This document shows positions 23,838 to 32,191 of a DNA stretch of 64,000 bases, piece by piece (the first letter of the stretch is position 1; each line of letters starts with the position of its first letter). The stretch spans positions 1 through 64,000 of the forward strand of contig JBFMBP010000124.1 of NCBI GenBank assembly GCA_040755155.1. Reading direction: 5' to 3'. The position numbers and the translations under genes were made by a program. Below the pieces are notes generated by a model. The model did no database searches and was not told where the DNA came from. It worked only from the letters and a program-made list of their open reading frames with translations. This stretch comes from Candidatus Omnitrophota bacterium. Its GTDB lineage: Bacteria; Hinthialibacterota; Hinthialibacteria; Hinthialibacterales; Hinthialibacteraceae.

Positions 23838-25484
23838 CTACGAACCGGATTCGGATGGTTCCTTCACAGTCAACACTTGATCGGCGGCTATGTTTTCCAA
23901 GACTTGGACGGCGCCGCTGGGCCAACGCAATTCAATGCGCTCGGCGCGATCCACCGTTCCCAAGCCGAAATGGGCGCGGTAATCGCTTTGCGAAAGATAG
24001 CCAGAACTGCTGGCGATATCCCGCGTCTGCGTTTTGCCCCCCGCGGTGAGACGGATGCGCGTCCCAATGCCGTCGCGGTTGCTCTGAGTTCCTACAGTAT
24101 GAATCTTCAACCAATGGCCGCGGTTGCCGCCGTCGTTGTGTAATAAGCGAGGCCGGGCATTCAAGTTCAGGATCAATATATCCAGATCGCCGTCGTCGTC
24201 GTAATCGCCCACCGCCGATCCCCGGCTGACGAATTTGTCCTGAAAATCCTTGCCGCATTGGGCGGATATATCTCGAAACCGCTTCCCTTCGATATTTTTA
24301 AACAACAAATCCTCTTCCGGTTCCAAATGGTGGCTATCGCCGTTGCTTATGAAGATGTCGATATAACCGTCATTATCGTAATCGAAAAAATTTCCCGACC
24401 AGCTCGTGTATTGTCCCACAACAGCCGCGATGCCCAATTGAGCGCTTTTATCCTCGAATAAACCTTGGCCAGTATTTATATATAGACAACAAAAACTCAT
24501 ATCGGGAACGAAAAGGTCGATGAGTCCATCTAGGTTAATATCCCCAAATTCCGGCCCCATCGCGGAAGTGGCCTCGCCGTTTTGGCCGAAACCCGTCGCC
24601 GTCATCAACGCAATGTCGGTAAAGGTTCCATCGCCGTTATTCTGGTAAAGATAATTCTCCATGGCGTCGTTGGCGACGAAGATATCCTGGTCTCCGTCAT
24701 TGTCGATATCGCAGGCGGAGACGCCCATCGCCCGCCCTTCCGGATTGTAAACGCCCGCTTTTTTCGTTACGTCTTCAAAGGTCCCGTCTCCCCGGTTGTG
24801 GTAAAGAGTATCGGGTTGGCCTTTATAAGCCAAAGGGCCGGGAAACGCATCGGCGGGGTAATAATATTTGTATTCGGGATCGTAGGCGACGTAATGGCCT
24901 ACATAAAGATCGAGAAAGCCGTCCTTGTCGTAATCCAAAAAAACGCAGCCGATTCCCCATAGGTCGCTTTGATCGCTTTCAAGCCCCGCCTCCTTTGTAT
25001 AATCAACGAAAGTTCCATCGCCGTTATTCCGGTAAAAAACGTTGCGCCCATAATTGGTAACCATAAGATCGGCGTCGCCGTCGTTGTCGTAATCGGCCGT
25101 CAGGCAGGCCATGCCGTAGTTCTTATCGCCGATGCCCGCTTCTTCCGTCGCGTCGGTAAAGGTTCCATCGCCGTTGTTGCGGTAAAGGGCGTTGGATAGT
25201 TTTCCCTCCATTATGCGCCCTTTCACATGGCTGACGCCTTTGAGATAAGCCCCATTCATCAGATAGATATCCAGATCGCCGTCGCCATCGTAATCGAAAA
25301 AAGCGCATCCGGCGCCGGTGCCTTCGATGATATTGCTCATCTCATCGTCGCCGATACTGTGAACGAAATGAATTCCCGCCTTTTCGGTCGCATCCGCAAG
25401 TTGGGGAACGGCTTCTTCGCTGAAGCCGTTTCTATTGGCTAACGCCATCAATAATAACAGGCAAGGAAGGATGATTCTCACCAC
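23838..25484 (-). CDS. CRTAC1-type protein: FG-GAP/VCBS repeats with ASPIC/UnbV domain
   Basis: 548 residues, beginning with GTG at 25484 or 25481 (GGGGGTG upstream); the start overlaps the end of the preceding gene by a few bases. A signal peptide is followed by six or more calcium-binding FG-GAP repeats with DYDGDGDLDIYL, DYDNDGDADLMV, DYDKDGFLDLYVGH and DINLDGLIDLF motifs, an integrin-like propeller. The C-terminus (RGHWLKIHTVGTQSNRDGIG, then FGLGTVDRAERIELRWPSG) is the ASPIC/UnbV domain. Such proteins are secreted, bind calcium and are abundant in planctomycete-like bacteria; their role is unknown. Position inside the redox operon suggests a structural partner of the multiheme proteins. 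Confidence 0.9.
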   Translation of the reverse strand: MVRIILPCLLLLMALANRNGFSEEAVPQLADATEKAGIHFVHSIGDDEMSNIIEGTGAGCAFFDYDGDGDLDIYLMNGAYLKGVSHVKGRIMEGKLSNALYRNNGDGTFTDATEEAGIGDKNYGMACLTADYDNDGDADLMVTNYGRNVFYRNNGDGTFVDYTKEAGLESDQSDLWGIGCVFLDYDKDGFLDLYVGHYVAYDPEYKYYYPADAFPGPLAYKGQPDTLYHNRGDGTFEDVTKKAGVYNPEGRAMGVSACDIDNDGDQDIFVANDAMENYLYQNNGDGTFTDIALMTATGFGQNGEATSAMGPEFGDINLDGLIDLFVPDMSFCCLYINTGQGLFEDKSAQLGIAAVVGQYTSWSGNFFDYDNDGYIDIFISNGDSHHLEPEEDLLFKNIEGKRFRDISAQCGKDFQDKFVSRGSAVGDYDDDGDLDILILNLNARPRLLHNDGGNRGHWLKIHTVGTQSNRDGIGTRIRLTAGGKTQTRDIASSSGYLSQSDYRAHFGLGTVDRAERIELRWPSGAVQVLENIAADQVLTVKEPSESGS

Positions 25485-27469
25485 ATTTCACCCCCTTCAA
25501 GTTTTTCGTTCTGAGTTTTGGCGTACTCCTGAGAATACGTCCGGCTGTCCCAGGCAGCGCCCATATCAGTCCATTCGACAAACAATCTGCGTTCGAGCTC
25601 CTCAAGCGGTTTCTCCGTCGGCATCAGTTTGGGAAGAGGGGAATATTTTATCGCTTCGGACGAATTCGTTTCCATGCGTTTACCGAAAAGATGCCAAATT
25701 AAGGGACTTTCGCGGGCAGAACCCGGTTTCACGTAATATTCATCCTTACGATCATCGATAGCGGAAAGAAGAGCAATATAAGCTTGGCTGTACGAATCGC
25801 CGCCGCGTTCGACAAGTTGACGAACATCGAGATTCGGCGGCGCTCCGCCGGACGAGTGACATGACGCCGTGGAGCATTTAGCTTCTACGATTGGAGCGAT
25901 GTCATGTTTAAAATCCACCGTCCGCCGCCGCGCAGGAGGAAGAAGCAACTCCACTGCTGGCTTAATTACAGCATCCGCTAAGCGATTGGGTGGGGAAAGT
26001 TCGAGATCCTCGTGACAGCCCGTGCACCCCCGCGATTCTCGCGGCATTACCCACGTCCAGGAGCGCTGAGAGATGAACGCCATGCCGTTCTCATCCAACG
26101 CCTGGAAAGCGATAGGCGTCCGGGCGGGAACTTGAATATGAAACGAACCGTCCGCTTCAATAGGAATATCCCCTAAAATTCTTTGCAGACTTAAACTAGG
26201 AATGGAAAAATCATCAGCGTCTTTCTCCGAAAAATCGCAAAGGGGATATCCCGGCAGTCCCTCAACAAACGGCAATCCTTCAATCACCCGCAAACGCTTG
26301 ATTGCGCCTGGCTTGATATCCCGCAATTCGGGCCGGTCGCTGGCGTAGGCGTTCAAACAATAAAAAACGCCCACGGTTCGCTTCTCGTCGACGACGGTAG
26401 CGCGCCCTTTTACCCGCGCATGAGGCGCGAGGAATTGCGCATCGATGCAATGCCAACCCGGCTCGGATGCTATGGGTTGGAGCAGATCGCCAAAGCGATA
26501 GATAGCGTAACTGGAATCCAGCGAATTGGCTCGGTGCGATACATACAATAATTGTTCGCCATGATCGCCAGATAGAGGGCAAGGGGAATGATAGAATCCA
26601 TCACCCGCTGCGGCGAGAACTTCATGAGTATGCAAAGGACGGCGCAGGGAGACGCAAGCCAAATCGCCCCCGCCCAGCCAGGAGTTGCGGTTCGATTCGA
26701 TGAAATAGACGCGCCCGCTGGGGGAAAAGCGCGCCATTTCTTTGAATAAAGGCGGTTCGCCGCCGCCATAAAACAAAAGTTGATCCGTCCCGTCGTTGCT
26801 GATTTCCAATAAGGACAAACGTCCCAACGGCGTATTGGGCGATCCGTCATTTTTCCAGCTGGTATACGCCACCCGGCCATTGGGCAGCACTTCGGGGTCG
26901 AAATCGGAATTTAAATTGAAAGTAATGCGCTGAGCGTTTCCGCCGTCCATATCGCAAACATAAAGCGAATAGGCGGAACCCAAACCGTTTTCATTGCGCC
27001 AGCCGTGATCGGCGCTGACGAATACGATGCGGTCGGCGGGCGCCGGATCGTTCAGGTGGAAGAGAGCGCCTACATAAAGGGGAGAGACGCAATCGCGCAG
27101 TCCTGTGGGCAATAGGCGTTTATTGGAGCCGTCGCGATCCATGCGCCATAGGCTCCAAGAATCATCCTTACTCTTTTTCCCGGCGAATAGAATCGTCTCG
27201 CCGTCGAAGGAAACGGCAGGGTCTTTGGCGGAAACAAATTCCGGCGTTAGAATCGCGAGATCGGATCGATCGGGAAGCAGCGCGGCGATGCGGCATCCAT
27301 CGACATACCGGTCGGAAGGAACGAAATAAGGACGCCCCGCCGGTTCGGCGGAAGCGGGGATTTGAACGAAAACGATTCCCGGCGCTGCTAACGCGCCTTC
27401 AGTACATTCCCCAATGATTAAGAAAACCATCCACCCCAACAAATAACCAACCATTCTACAAACGCCCAT
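25478..27469 (-). CDS. Hydrazine synthase alpha-like PD40 propeller protein with heme motifs
   Basis: 663 residues; signal peptide in the first 30 residues. An N-terminal propeller of TolB/PD40 strands is seen (PAVSFDGETILFAGKK; DFDPEVLPNGRVAYTSW; MARFSPSGRVYFIES), then a middle domain (IPIEADGSFHIQVPARTPIAFQALDENG, a hallmark of HZS-alpha-like proteins) and a C-terminal heme part with CTGCH and, in VEAKCSTASCHSSGG, a CX4CH motif. The last 60 residues are a cytochrome-like tail. In Kuenenia hydrazine synthase the alpha subunit has this order. The Tyr that, as I recall, ligates the alpha-I heme four residues after the CXXCH His is not present here, so hydrazine chemistry should not be assumed. 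It overlaps the CRTAC1 gene. Confidence 0.75.
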   Translation of the reverse strand: MGVCRMVGYLLGWMVFLIIGECTEGALAAPGIVFVQIPASAEPAGRPYFVPSDRYVDGCRIAALLPDRSDLAILTPEFVSAKDPAVSFDGETILFAGKKSKDDSWSLWRMDRDGSNKRLLPTGLRDCVSPLYVGALFHLNDPAPADRIVFVSADHGWRNENGLGSAYSLYVCDMDGGNAQRITFNLNSDFDPEVLPNGRVAYTSWKNDGSPNTPLGRLSLLEISNDGTDQLLFYGGGEPPLFKEMARFSPSGRVYFIESNRNSWLGGGDLACVSLRRPLHTHEVLAAAGDGFYHSPCPLSGDHGEQLLYVSHRANSLDSSYAIYRFGDLLQPIASEPGWHCIDAQFLAPHARVKGRATVVDEKRTVGVFYCLNAYASDRPELRDIKPGAIKRLRVIEGLPFVEGLPGYPLCDFSEKDADDFSIPSLSLQRILGDIPIEADGSFHIQVPARTPIAFQALDENGMAFISQRSWTWVMPRESRGCTGCHEDLELSPPNRLADAVIKPAVELLLPPARRRTVDFKHDIAPIVEAKCSTASCHSSGGAPPNLDVRQLVERGGDSYSQAYIALLSAIDDRKDEYYVKPGSARESPLIWHLFGKRMETNSSEAIKYSPLPKLMPTEKPLEELERRLFVEWTDMGAAWDSRTYSQEYAKTQNEKLEGGEMW

Positions 27470-27477
27470 AAATGTCC

Positions 27478-28608
27478 CTAGCGCGCCGGGAGTACGGCGC
27501 TGGCATCGATTTCAAACAACAATTCCTCGCGGCAAACGTCAGCCGCCATGCAGACGGCTTGTTCCACCTTATAGCCCATACGTTCGGCTACGCGGTAAAA
27601 CGCATCGATATCTTCCGTCCGCTTCACGAAAACGGTTGCTTGGCAAATATCGCCGAGACCCGCCCCGGCGGAAGCGAGCAACGCTTCCACATTCTCCATT
27701 GTGCGAACGACCTGGCGCTCGGCGTCTCCGGCGTAAAGGCTTACCCCTCTTTCATCGATAGAAGCGGTGCCGGATACAAAGAGGCATTTCGATTCCGCTA
27801 AGGAAACCGACAATCCCCGCGAGAAAGCCGATCCATAATCAGGCGCTTCGTTTTGCTTGGGATTAATCATCCGTTTTACTTGGAATGGACGTCTTTCCAA
27901 CGGCTTCATCGCCAATAAATCGAGCGTACAGCGCGCGCCGCGCGGATTTTTGCCTTCGATGCCGGTGCTGGCGGGAATGATGCCGGTAACTTGGCCGTTG
28001 AACAATCCAATATTGTGATAAATCGTATTGCGGGCTTTATTGAAATCGTTATACCATCCCAAGATGTCGTCCAAATAAAACCAAGTGCGCTTCACATCGG
28101 TAAACGACCAATTCGACTCCCTAAGAATTTCATTGGTCAGACGGATGGTTTCGCAAGTTTCTACCGAACGGTCGGCGGGAAGCGCATCGATCAAACGTCC
28201 TACATCGGAAAGAAAAATATGCTGCGCTTCGCTTCCTTGATAATAACGTCCGCAGATTTTATCGCCGCGCCGCAATAAGCGCGTTGAATTGCCATCCGCT
28301 GGGGAAACGGCGATGGCGTGCAGCCCCGCCCAGAACATCGGCGGAATGGGCTTCCCTTCCACAAAGGTTGCAGGGGACAAAACGGATTCGCCGAGTGGCT
28401 CCATGACGGAAGCGCGAAGTGAACGGATGCGTTCGGCGTCAGCTAGGGAAGCATATACGCGTTCCTGCAAAAGAACGGATCGATGGCTTTGAAGATAATC
28501 GGCCAATTCGCCGTAAGCCTGTTCGACGGAGCGGTCAAACGCCTCGCCAGGTTTGGGCGTAATCGTCAGAAATTGCAAGTCCCCAATTTTGTCGGATACA
28601 TAAAACAT
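27478..28608 (-). CDS. Rid-family protein, chorismatase-like architecture
   Basis: 376 residues, ATG 28608 with GAGGCATC upstream. The C-terminal third is a YjgF/YER057c/UK114 (Rid) domain (LSVSLAESKCLFVSGTASID, then RQVVRTMENVEALLASAGAG and DICQATVFVKRTEDIDAFYRV). A second, divergent Rid-like half precedes it, with DVKRTWFYLDDILGWYNDFNKARN. Two Rid-like halves in one chain are seen in FkbO/Hyg5/XanB2 chorismatases and in related proteins annotated as translation-initiation inhibitors. There is no signal peptide, so it is the only cytoplasmic protein of the operon. It is the first gene of the seven-gene operon, eight bases before the HZS-alpha-like gene. A chorismate substrate is possible but not shown. 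Confidence 0.65.
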   Translation of the reverse strand: MFYVSDKIGDLQFLTITPKPGEAFDRSVEQAYGELADYLQSHRSVLLQERVYASLADAERIRSLRASVMEPLGESVLSPATFVEGKPIPPMFWAGLHAIAVSPADGNSTRLLRRGDKICGRYYQGSEAQHIFLSDVGRLIDALPADRSVETCETIRLTNEILRESNWSFTDVKRTWFYLDDILGWYNDFNKARNTIYHNIGLFNGQVTGIIPASTGIEGKNPRGARCTLDLLAMKPLERRPFQVKRMINPKQNEAPDYGSAFSRGLSVSLAESKCLFVSGTASIDERGVSLYAGDAERQVVRTMENVEALLASAGAGLGDICQATVFVKRTEDIDAFYRVAERMGYKVEQAVCMAADVCREELLFEIDASAVLPAR

Positions 28609-28995
28609 AAGATGCCTCGCCGCAAAAATCGATTATATCCCCATTCCCAATTCATTCCATAGTTCGATTCAATCGAATCGTCATTCTGGCTCACCCGGTT
28701 TCGTTGCATCCCCCAAATCCAACTTCCTAGAAAAAGAAAAAGTCCCCTTTCCCTTATGCTGGACGTTTCGCAACTTTCTCGAACGCCATACTACCAAGTT
28801 CCAAGCAAATCCTCAAGACCTTCTTAGTTCAATCCGTAAATCTGTTATCCGTACTTTTTTTTCTTTATTGAATCAATTAAATGACTGTATTTTTATCATT
28901 TTTACTTTAATTAGATTTAATTTATTGACGAAAATCTGAATTTAAGATTTACTATGTATTAATTACAATCATCGATTCGGAAAGGCTGCAATGAT
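28609..28995. promoter_or_regulatory. Divergent intergenic region with probable promoters
   Basis: A 387-base AT-rich gap separates the seven-gene operon (minus) from the Thr-Pro protein (plus), so it must carry promoters in both directions. Toward the plus gene, TTGACG at 28925-28930 and TACTAT at 28950-28955 (19-base spacing) form a plausible sigma70 promoter, followed by GGAAAGG before ATG 28996. I could not fix the operon promoter. No coding frame or hairpin is evident. Confidence 0.4.
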
Positions 28996-31071
28996 ATGAG
29001 CATATTACGCTTCAATAGATTTTTGGGTAGAGTCCTATCCTTCGCTTTATGGGCAACGATTTTCGGCGCAACCGTTCAAGATATCTATTCCCAAACAAAT
29101 TCAACGCTTTTGCGTCCTATGTCGGAAACGCCTACATCAACGCCAATGCCGAAAGAAACGCCAACGGAGACGCCGACGCCATTCTCTACGCCCATTTCAG
29201 TACCCGCGTCCTCATTCCTCGTCCCCAATATCCAAGGAAAATTCATTACGTTTTGCAATAATGAATCTAGCCTGAGGATGGCCATCGATCCTTGTACGGG
29301 AGAATTGTTTATTCACGAAGAAGTTAGCACTATTAAACATCTTATCTATGGACCCATCGATCCTAGTCATCCGCCTATCGATACGCAAAGCGCTCCAATC
29401 TACGCCGAATTGCCACGGGTATCTCCATCCAACTCCTATAGCGTTCGCGGCATGATCATGATGCCAACGGGAGATCTTTTTCTATATACCAATCGTTTAG
29501 AGGCGAATTTCCTAATTTCTAAAAATAATTCCATTACGAGTCTATCTATTTCTCCTCAGTTGCCGGATGGGCGGGAATTCTTCGTGTTTCAGGATCTTTA
29601 TATTGTGAAAGAAGGCGACGTTATCCCCGGAACCCGACCAGGAAGATTGATCGGTTTAGTTTTTTTTCGAGAAACGAATGAATCCGACGTAACAAAAAAT
29701 CTTTACACGTTCTACATTATCGATCTTGAAATCGCAGGAGAAGAAATGCGCGCAAATGTTCTTGCTTCTTATGAGATATACGACGGGTATCCAGAATCCT
29801 TTTGTATCGGCTCGGATCGGCGGCTTTATATTATCATAAGGGGGAATGCGGATAGCTCGTTGTTTTTTGAAGGAGTTGAAAGATATCCTATTATCTTTCG
29901 TTTAGAAGCGGACGCTTCGTTTACGCAAGTGTATGAAGAGCCGCCTCAATTCGGGTCTCCTGCCTGCTTGACATTCTGGCCGAAGGACGGCGCTTTTTAT
30001 TTCTTCTTGGCTAATCATCCATACGTTAGATTGCGTTTGCGCAGGGTGCATCCATTGGAAGGCATCCCCATTACAATCTTTGAGTCGGAATGGTATAACG
30101 AACCATCGTGGCATTACAACACTTCCCTATCTTCTATAGACGGCGAATATCTTTACATCTTCGATAAAGATCAGAAGGGCGGGAATAAAAAATTTATCAA
30201 AGAACTCTCGTTAACATCCCCTTTCCCCGCATTGACGATCGATCCCGACGCGATGCAGGCGCATCCTTTCCCCACGGCATTGCCCCAAGGCCCCACACTT
30301 ACGCCTACCTTCACTCGCACCCCTACCGCGACGCCTACTTTTACGTCTACGCCTTCTATGACGCCGACTCCAACACTTTACATACCAACTCCCACGCCGA
30401 CTCCGATTCGCGCTTGGTTCGTTCTGGACGGATACGGCGGCATCCACTCGACGAATCCCAACGTGAAGCCTCCTCTCCTGCCTTATTTCGCCCCTTTTAA
30501 CATTGTCCGAGATATTGAACCGGATCCGCTGGGCCGGGGCTGGTATATGCTGGATGGTTTCGGAGGCATTCATACATCTTCTCCCGATCTACCCAAACCG
30601 GCGGAATTGCCCTATTTCGGTTTCGACATCGCCCGCAACCTGGAAATTGCGCTTATGGAGGAGGGATTGCAATTCTACTTGCTGGACGGCTACGGCGTCG
30701 TCCATACCACGGACAAGCATTTCGATTACGGTGGATTGCCTTGGCTGAGCATCGATAGTGCTCGCGACCTGGAACCGGACCCGAACGGAAACGGATGGCT
30801 GATGTTGGATAGTTTTGGATATATTTATTCAAGCCAAAGAGGAGGATACGATCTGCCGTTGTTAATCCCTTGGTTCTGGGACCCTAAAATCCGGGCTTTC
30901 GTCCGTTTTCCCGATGAAACGACGGTTGTCACCGATGGCTATGGGGGACGATACACGAATCCTTATCACCCCGCTATGGATTTACTCAACGGCTTGCCGC
31001 CGAATTTCTATTTCTCCGGCTTCGACATCATCTGGGACATCGAGGTTGTTCCCTATCAAGAACCGCAATGA
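28996..31071 (+). CDS. Secreted Thr-Pro-linker protein with DG(F/Y)GG repeats
   Basis: 691 residues. A signal peptide (about 1-32) is followed by a Thr-Pro linker (44-70: TPTSTPMPKETPTETPTPFS), a 350-residue globular part with strands typical of a propeller (LFIHEEVSTIKHLIYGP; RLYIIIRG; GAFYFFLANHP), a second Thr-Pro linker and five C-terminal repeats of about 43 residues. The repeats share WFVLDGYGGIHST, WYMLDGFGGIHTS, FYLLDGYGVVHTT, WLMLDSFGYIYSS and VVTDGYGGRYTN, each followed by a hydrophobic FDIxRDIEPDPxGxG. Similar repeats occur in actinobacterial secreted proteins (VLDGWGGLHPFG). They look like propeller blades. Cell-surface or extracellular role unknown. Clean ribosome site and own promoter. 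Confidence 0.75.
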   Translation: MSILRFNRFLGRVLSFALWATIFGATVQDIYSQTNSTLLRPMSETPTSTPMPKETPTETPTPFSTPISVPASSFLVPNIQGKFITFCNNESSLRMAIDPCTGELFIHEEVSTIKHLIYGPIDPSHPPIDTQSAPIYAELPRVSPSNSYSVRGMIMMPTGDLFLYTNRLEANFLISKNNSITSLSISPQLPDGREFFVFQDLYIVKEGDVIPGTRPGRLIGLVFFRETNESDVTKNLYTFYIIDLEIAGEEMRANVLASYEIYDGYPESFCIGSDRRLYIIIRGNADSSLFFEGVERYPIIFRLEADASFTQVYEEPPQFGSPACLTFWPKDGAFYFFLANHPYVRLRLRRVHPLEGIPITIFESEWYNEPSWHYNTSLSSIDGEYLYIFDKDQKGGNKKFIKELSLTSPFPALTIDPDAMQAHPFPTALPQGPTLTPTFTRTPTATPTFTSTPSMTPTPTLYIPTPTPTPIRAWFVLDGYGGIHSTNPNVKPPLLPYFAPFNIVRDIEPDPLGRGWYMLDGFGGIHTSSPDLPKPAELPYFGFDIARNLEIALMEEGLQFYLLDGYGVVHTTDKHFDYGGLPWLSIDSARDLEPDPNGNGWLMLDSFGYIYSSQRGGYDLPLLIPWFWDPKIRAFVRFPDETTVVTDGYGGRYTNPYHPAMDLLNGLPPNFYFSGFDIIWDIEVVPYQEPQ

Positions 31072-31078
31072 GCAAAGA

Positions 31079-31738
31079 TCACTCAATCCCGCCGCCGGAG
31101 CGGACGACGAGTTCGCCATTCGAGGTTAGGCCGTTGCTGGCGTTGTAGGGAACGCCCCAGGTAGTGTTAGGCATGTCGCCATCCGGGCCGAAACCCAGCA
31201 ACACCCACTCGAAGGGGCGCAATGGCCGGACGCCGAACATATTCGTCGTGTTCTGTTTGGGATTGTAGACGGGAATATAGAAGCCGCCGATATCGGCGTC
31301 GAGCACTTCGAGATCGCCGTAGATGTAGGCCTTGAAATTGACGTTATTGCCGCCATGCACATTGACGCCGTACTTTTCGATAAAGGGATCGTTGGGAACG
31401 GACGACATATAGGAAATGGGCGTCGTCAACGGAGCGAGCACATCGGAGCTGGTTCGTTGCAATTGGTTGGATACGAAGCCCACGCCATTGAAGACCTCCT
31501 TAATCCGCTTCGTCGCCCATTCGTAGTCGTCGTCCCACAAATCGACGAGCATGACGCTCTTGTCCATGCGCAGCATTTCGATGGCCGTGCCGATGTTCTT
31601 CATATCGGCGTAGCTGCGCGCCACTTTCGCCCGCACTTGGGCGTTGAGAAAATTGGGCACGGCGATGGCGGCGAGGATTCCTATGATGGCGACGACGATC
31701 AGCAGCTCGATCAACGTGAAGGCGGAATTCCGTTTCAT
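31079..31738 (-). CDS. Type II/IV pseudopilin
   Basis: 219 residues from ATG 31738 (MKRNSAFTLIELLIVVAIIG), with AGAAGG upstream; the extra six codons before it look untranslated. The leader, the hydrophobic helix and NFLNAQVRAKVARSYADMKN match the pseudopilin at 10659, as does the ending NGLTSNGELVVRSGG. The middle differs (DLWDDDYEWATKRIKEVFNG; TTPISYMSSVPNDPFIEKYG). Processing by prepilin peptidase and an inner-membrane or envelope location are expected. It converges on the Thr-Pro protein with only seven bases between stops, so the two may form an antisense pair at their ends. Confidence 0.9.
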   Translation of the reverse strand: MKRNSAFTLIELLIVVAIIGILAAIAVPNFLNAQVRAKVARSYADMKNIGTAIEMLRMDKSVMLVDLWDDDYEWATKRIKEVFNGVGFVSNQLQRTSSDVLAPLTTPISYMSSVPNDPFIEKYGVNVHGGNNVNFKAYIYGDLEVLDADIGGFYIPVYNPKQNTTNMFGVRPLRPFEWVLLGFGPDGDMPNTTWGVPYNASNGLTSNGELVVRSGGGIE

Positions 31739-31969
31739 GTGAACAAACCTTCTCATTCAAGAGTTGGAAAACCAGATTTCGATTTCCCTTGTCCCAAAAA
31801 ATGGGCGAAGATAATTAATCCATATCATATTCGAAATTATAATGTGAAGCATAGAGCGTAAAAAAAATACTACCCTACGCATTAATTCTTTGCCTGACGA
31901 TTCGTTTCTCTTCCCAGTTTGGTGGATTGCAATAAACTGAATTTTTCTTGTTATCGAAGAGGAAAAGCC

Positions 31970-32191
31970 ATGCCATCCGTCTCTCAAAGAAAGAAAAATC
32001 CGGTTATCGTCTTCCTTTTAGAAATCGCCTTTGGTCTCTGGGTTTTCATAATCCTATCTGCGCCATGGATCGTAATTCCCAACCGCGTAGGCGACGTTTT
32101 AGTAAAAAAATACGCTATTTGTTCTTCCATTAAAGATTTTTTCTCGATCGGGAATCGATACGTAAAACCGAAAGAAGCCAACGATAAATGA
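31970..32191 (+). CDS. Small membrane protein, coupled to the GT-C-like gene
   Basis: 73 residues from ATG 31970 (MPSVSQRKKNPVIVF), with GAAGAGGAAAAG upstream. One hydrophobic helix (about 11-33: VIVFLLEIAFGLWVFIILSA) is followed by a polar tail (VIPNRVGDVLVKKY, SIKDFFSIGNRYVKPKE). Its stop overlaps the ATG of the next gene (ATGA). No known family is recognised. Coupling suggests that it assists the large membrane protein, for example as an accessory subunit. Confidence 0.6.
   Translation: MPSVSQRKKNPVIVFLLEIAFGLWVFIILSAPWIVIPNRVGDVLVKKYAICSSIKDFFSIGNRYVKPKEANDK

Noticed and set aside
20954-27469. Claim of true hydrazine synthase or anammox metabolism
   Set aside because: Architecture is similar, but a catalytic heme ligand seems changed, extra heme modules exist, and HZS-alpha-like proteins are widespread in bacteria that are not anammox.
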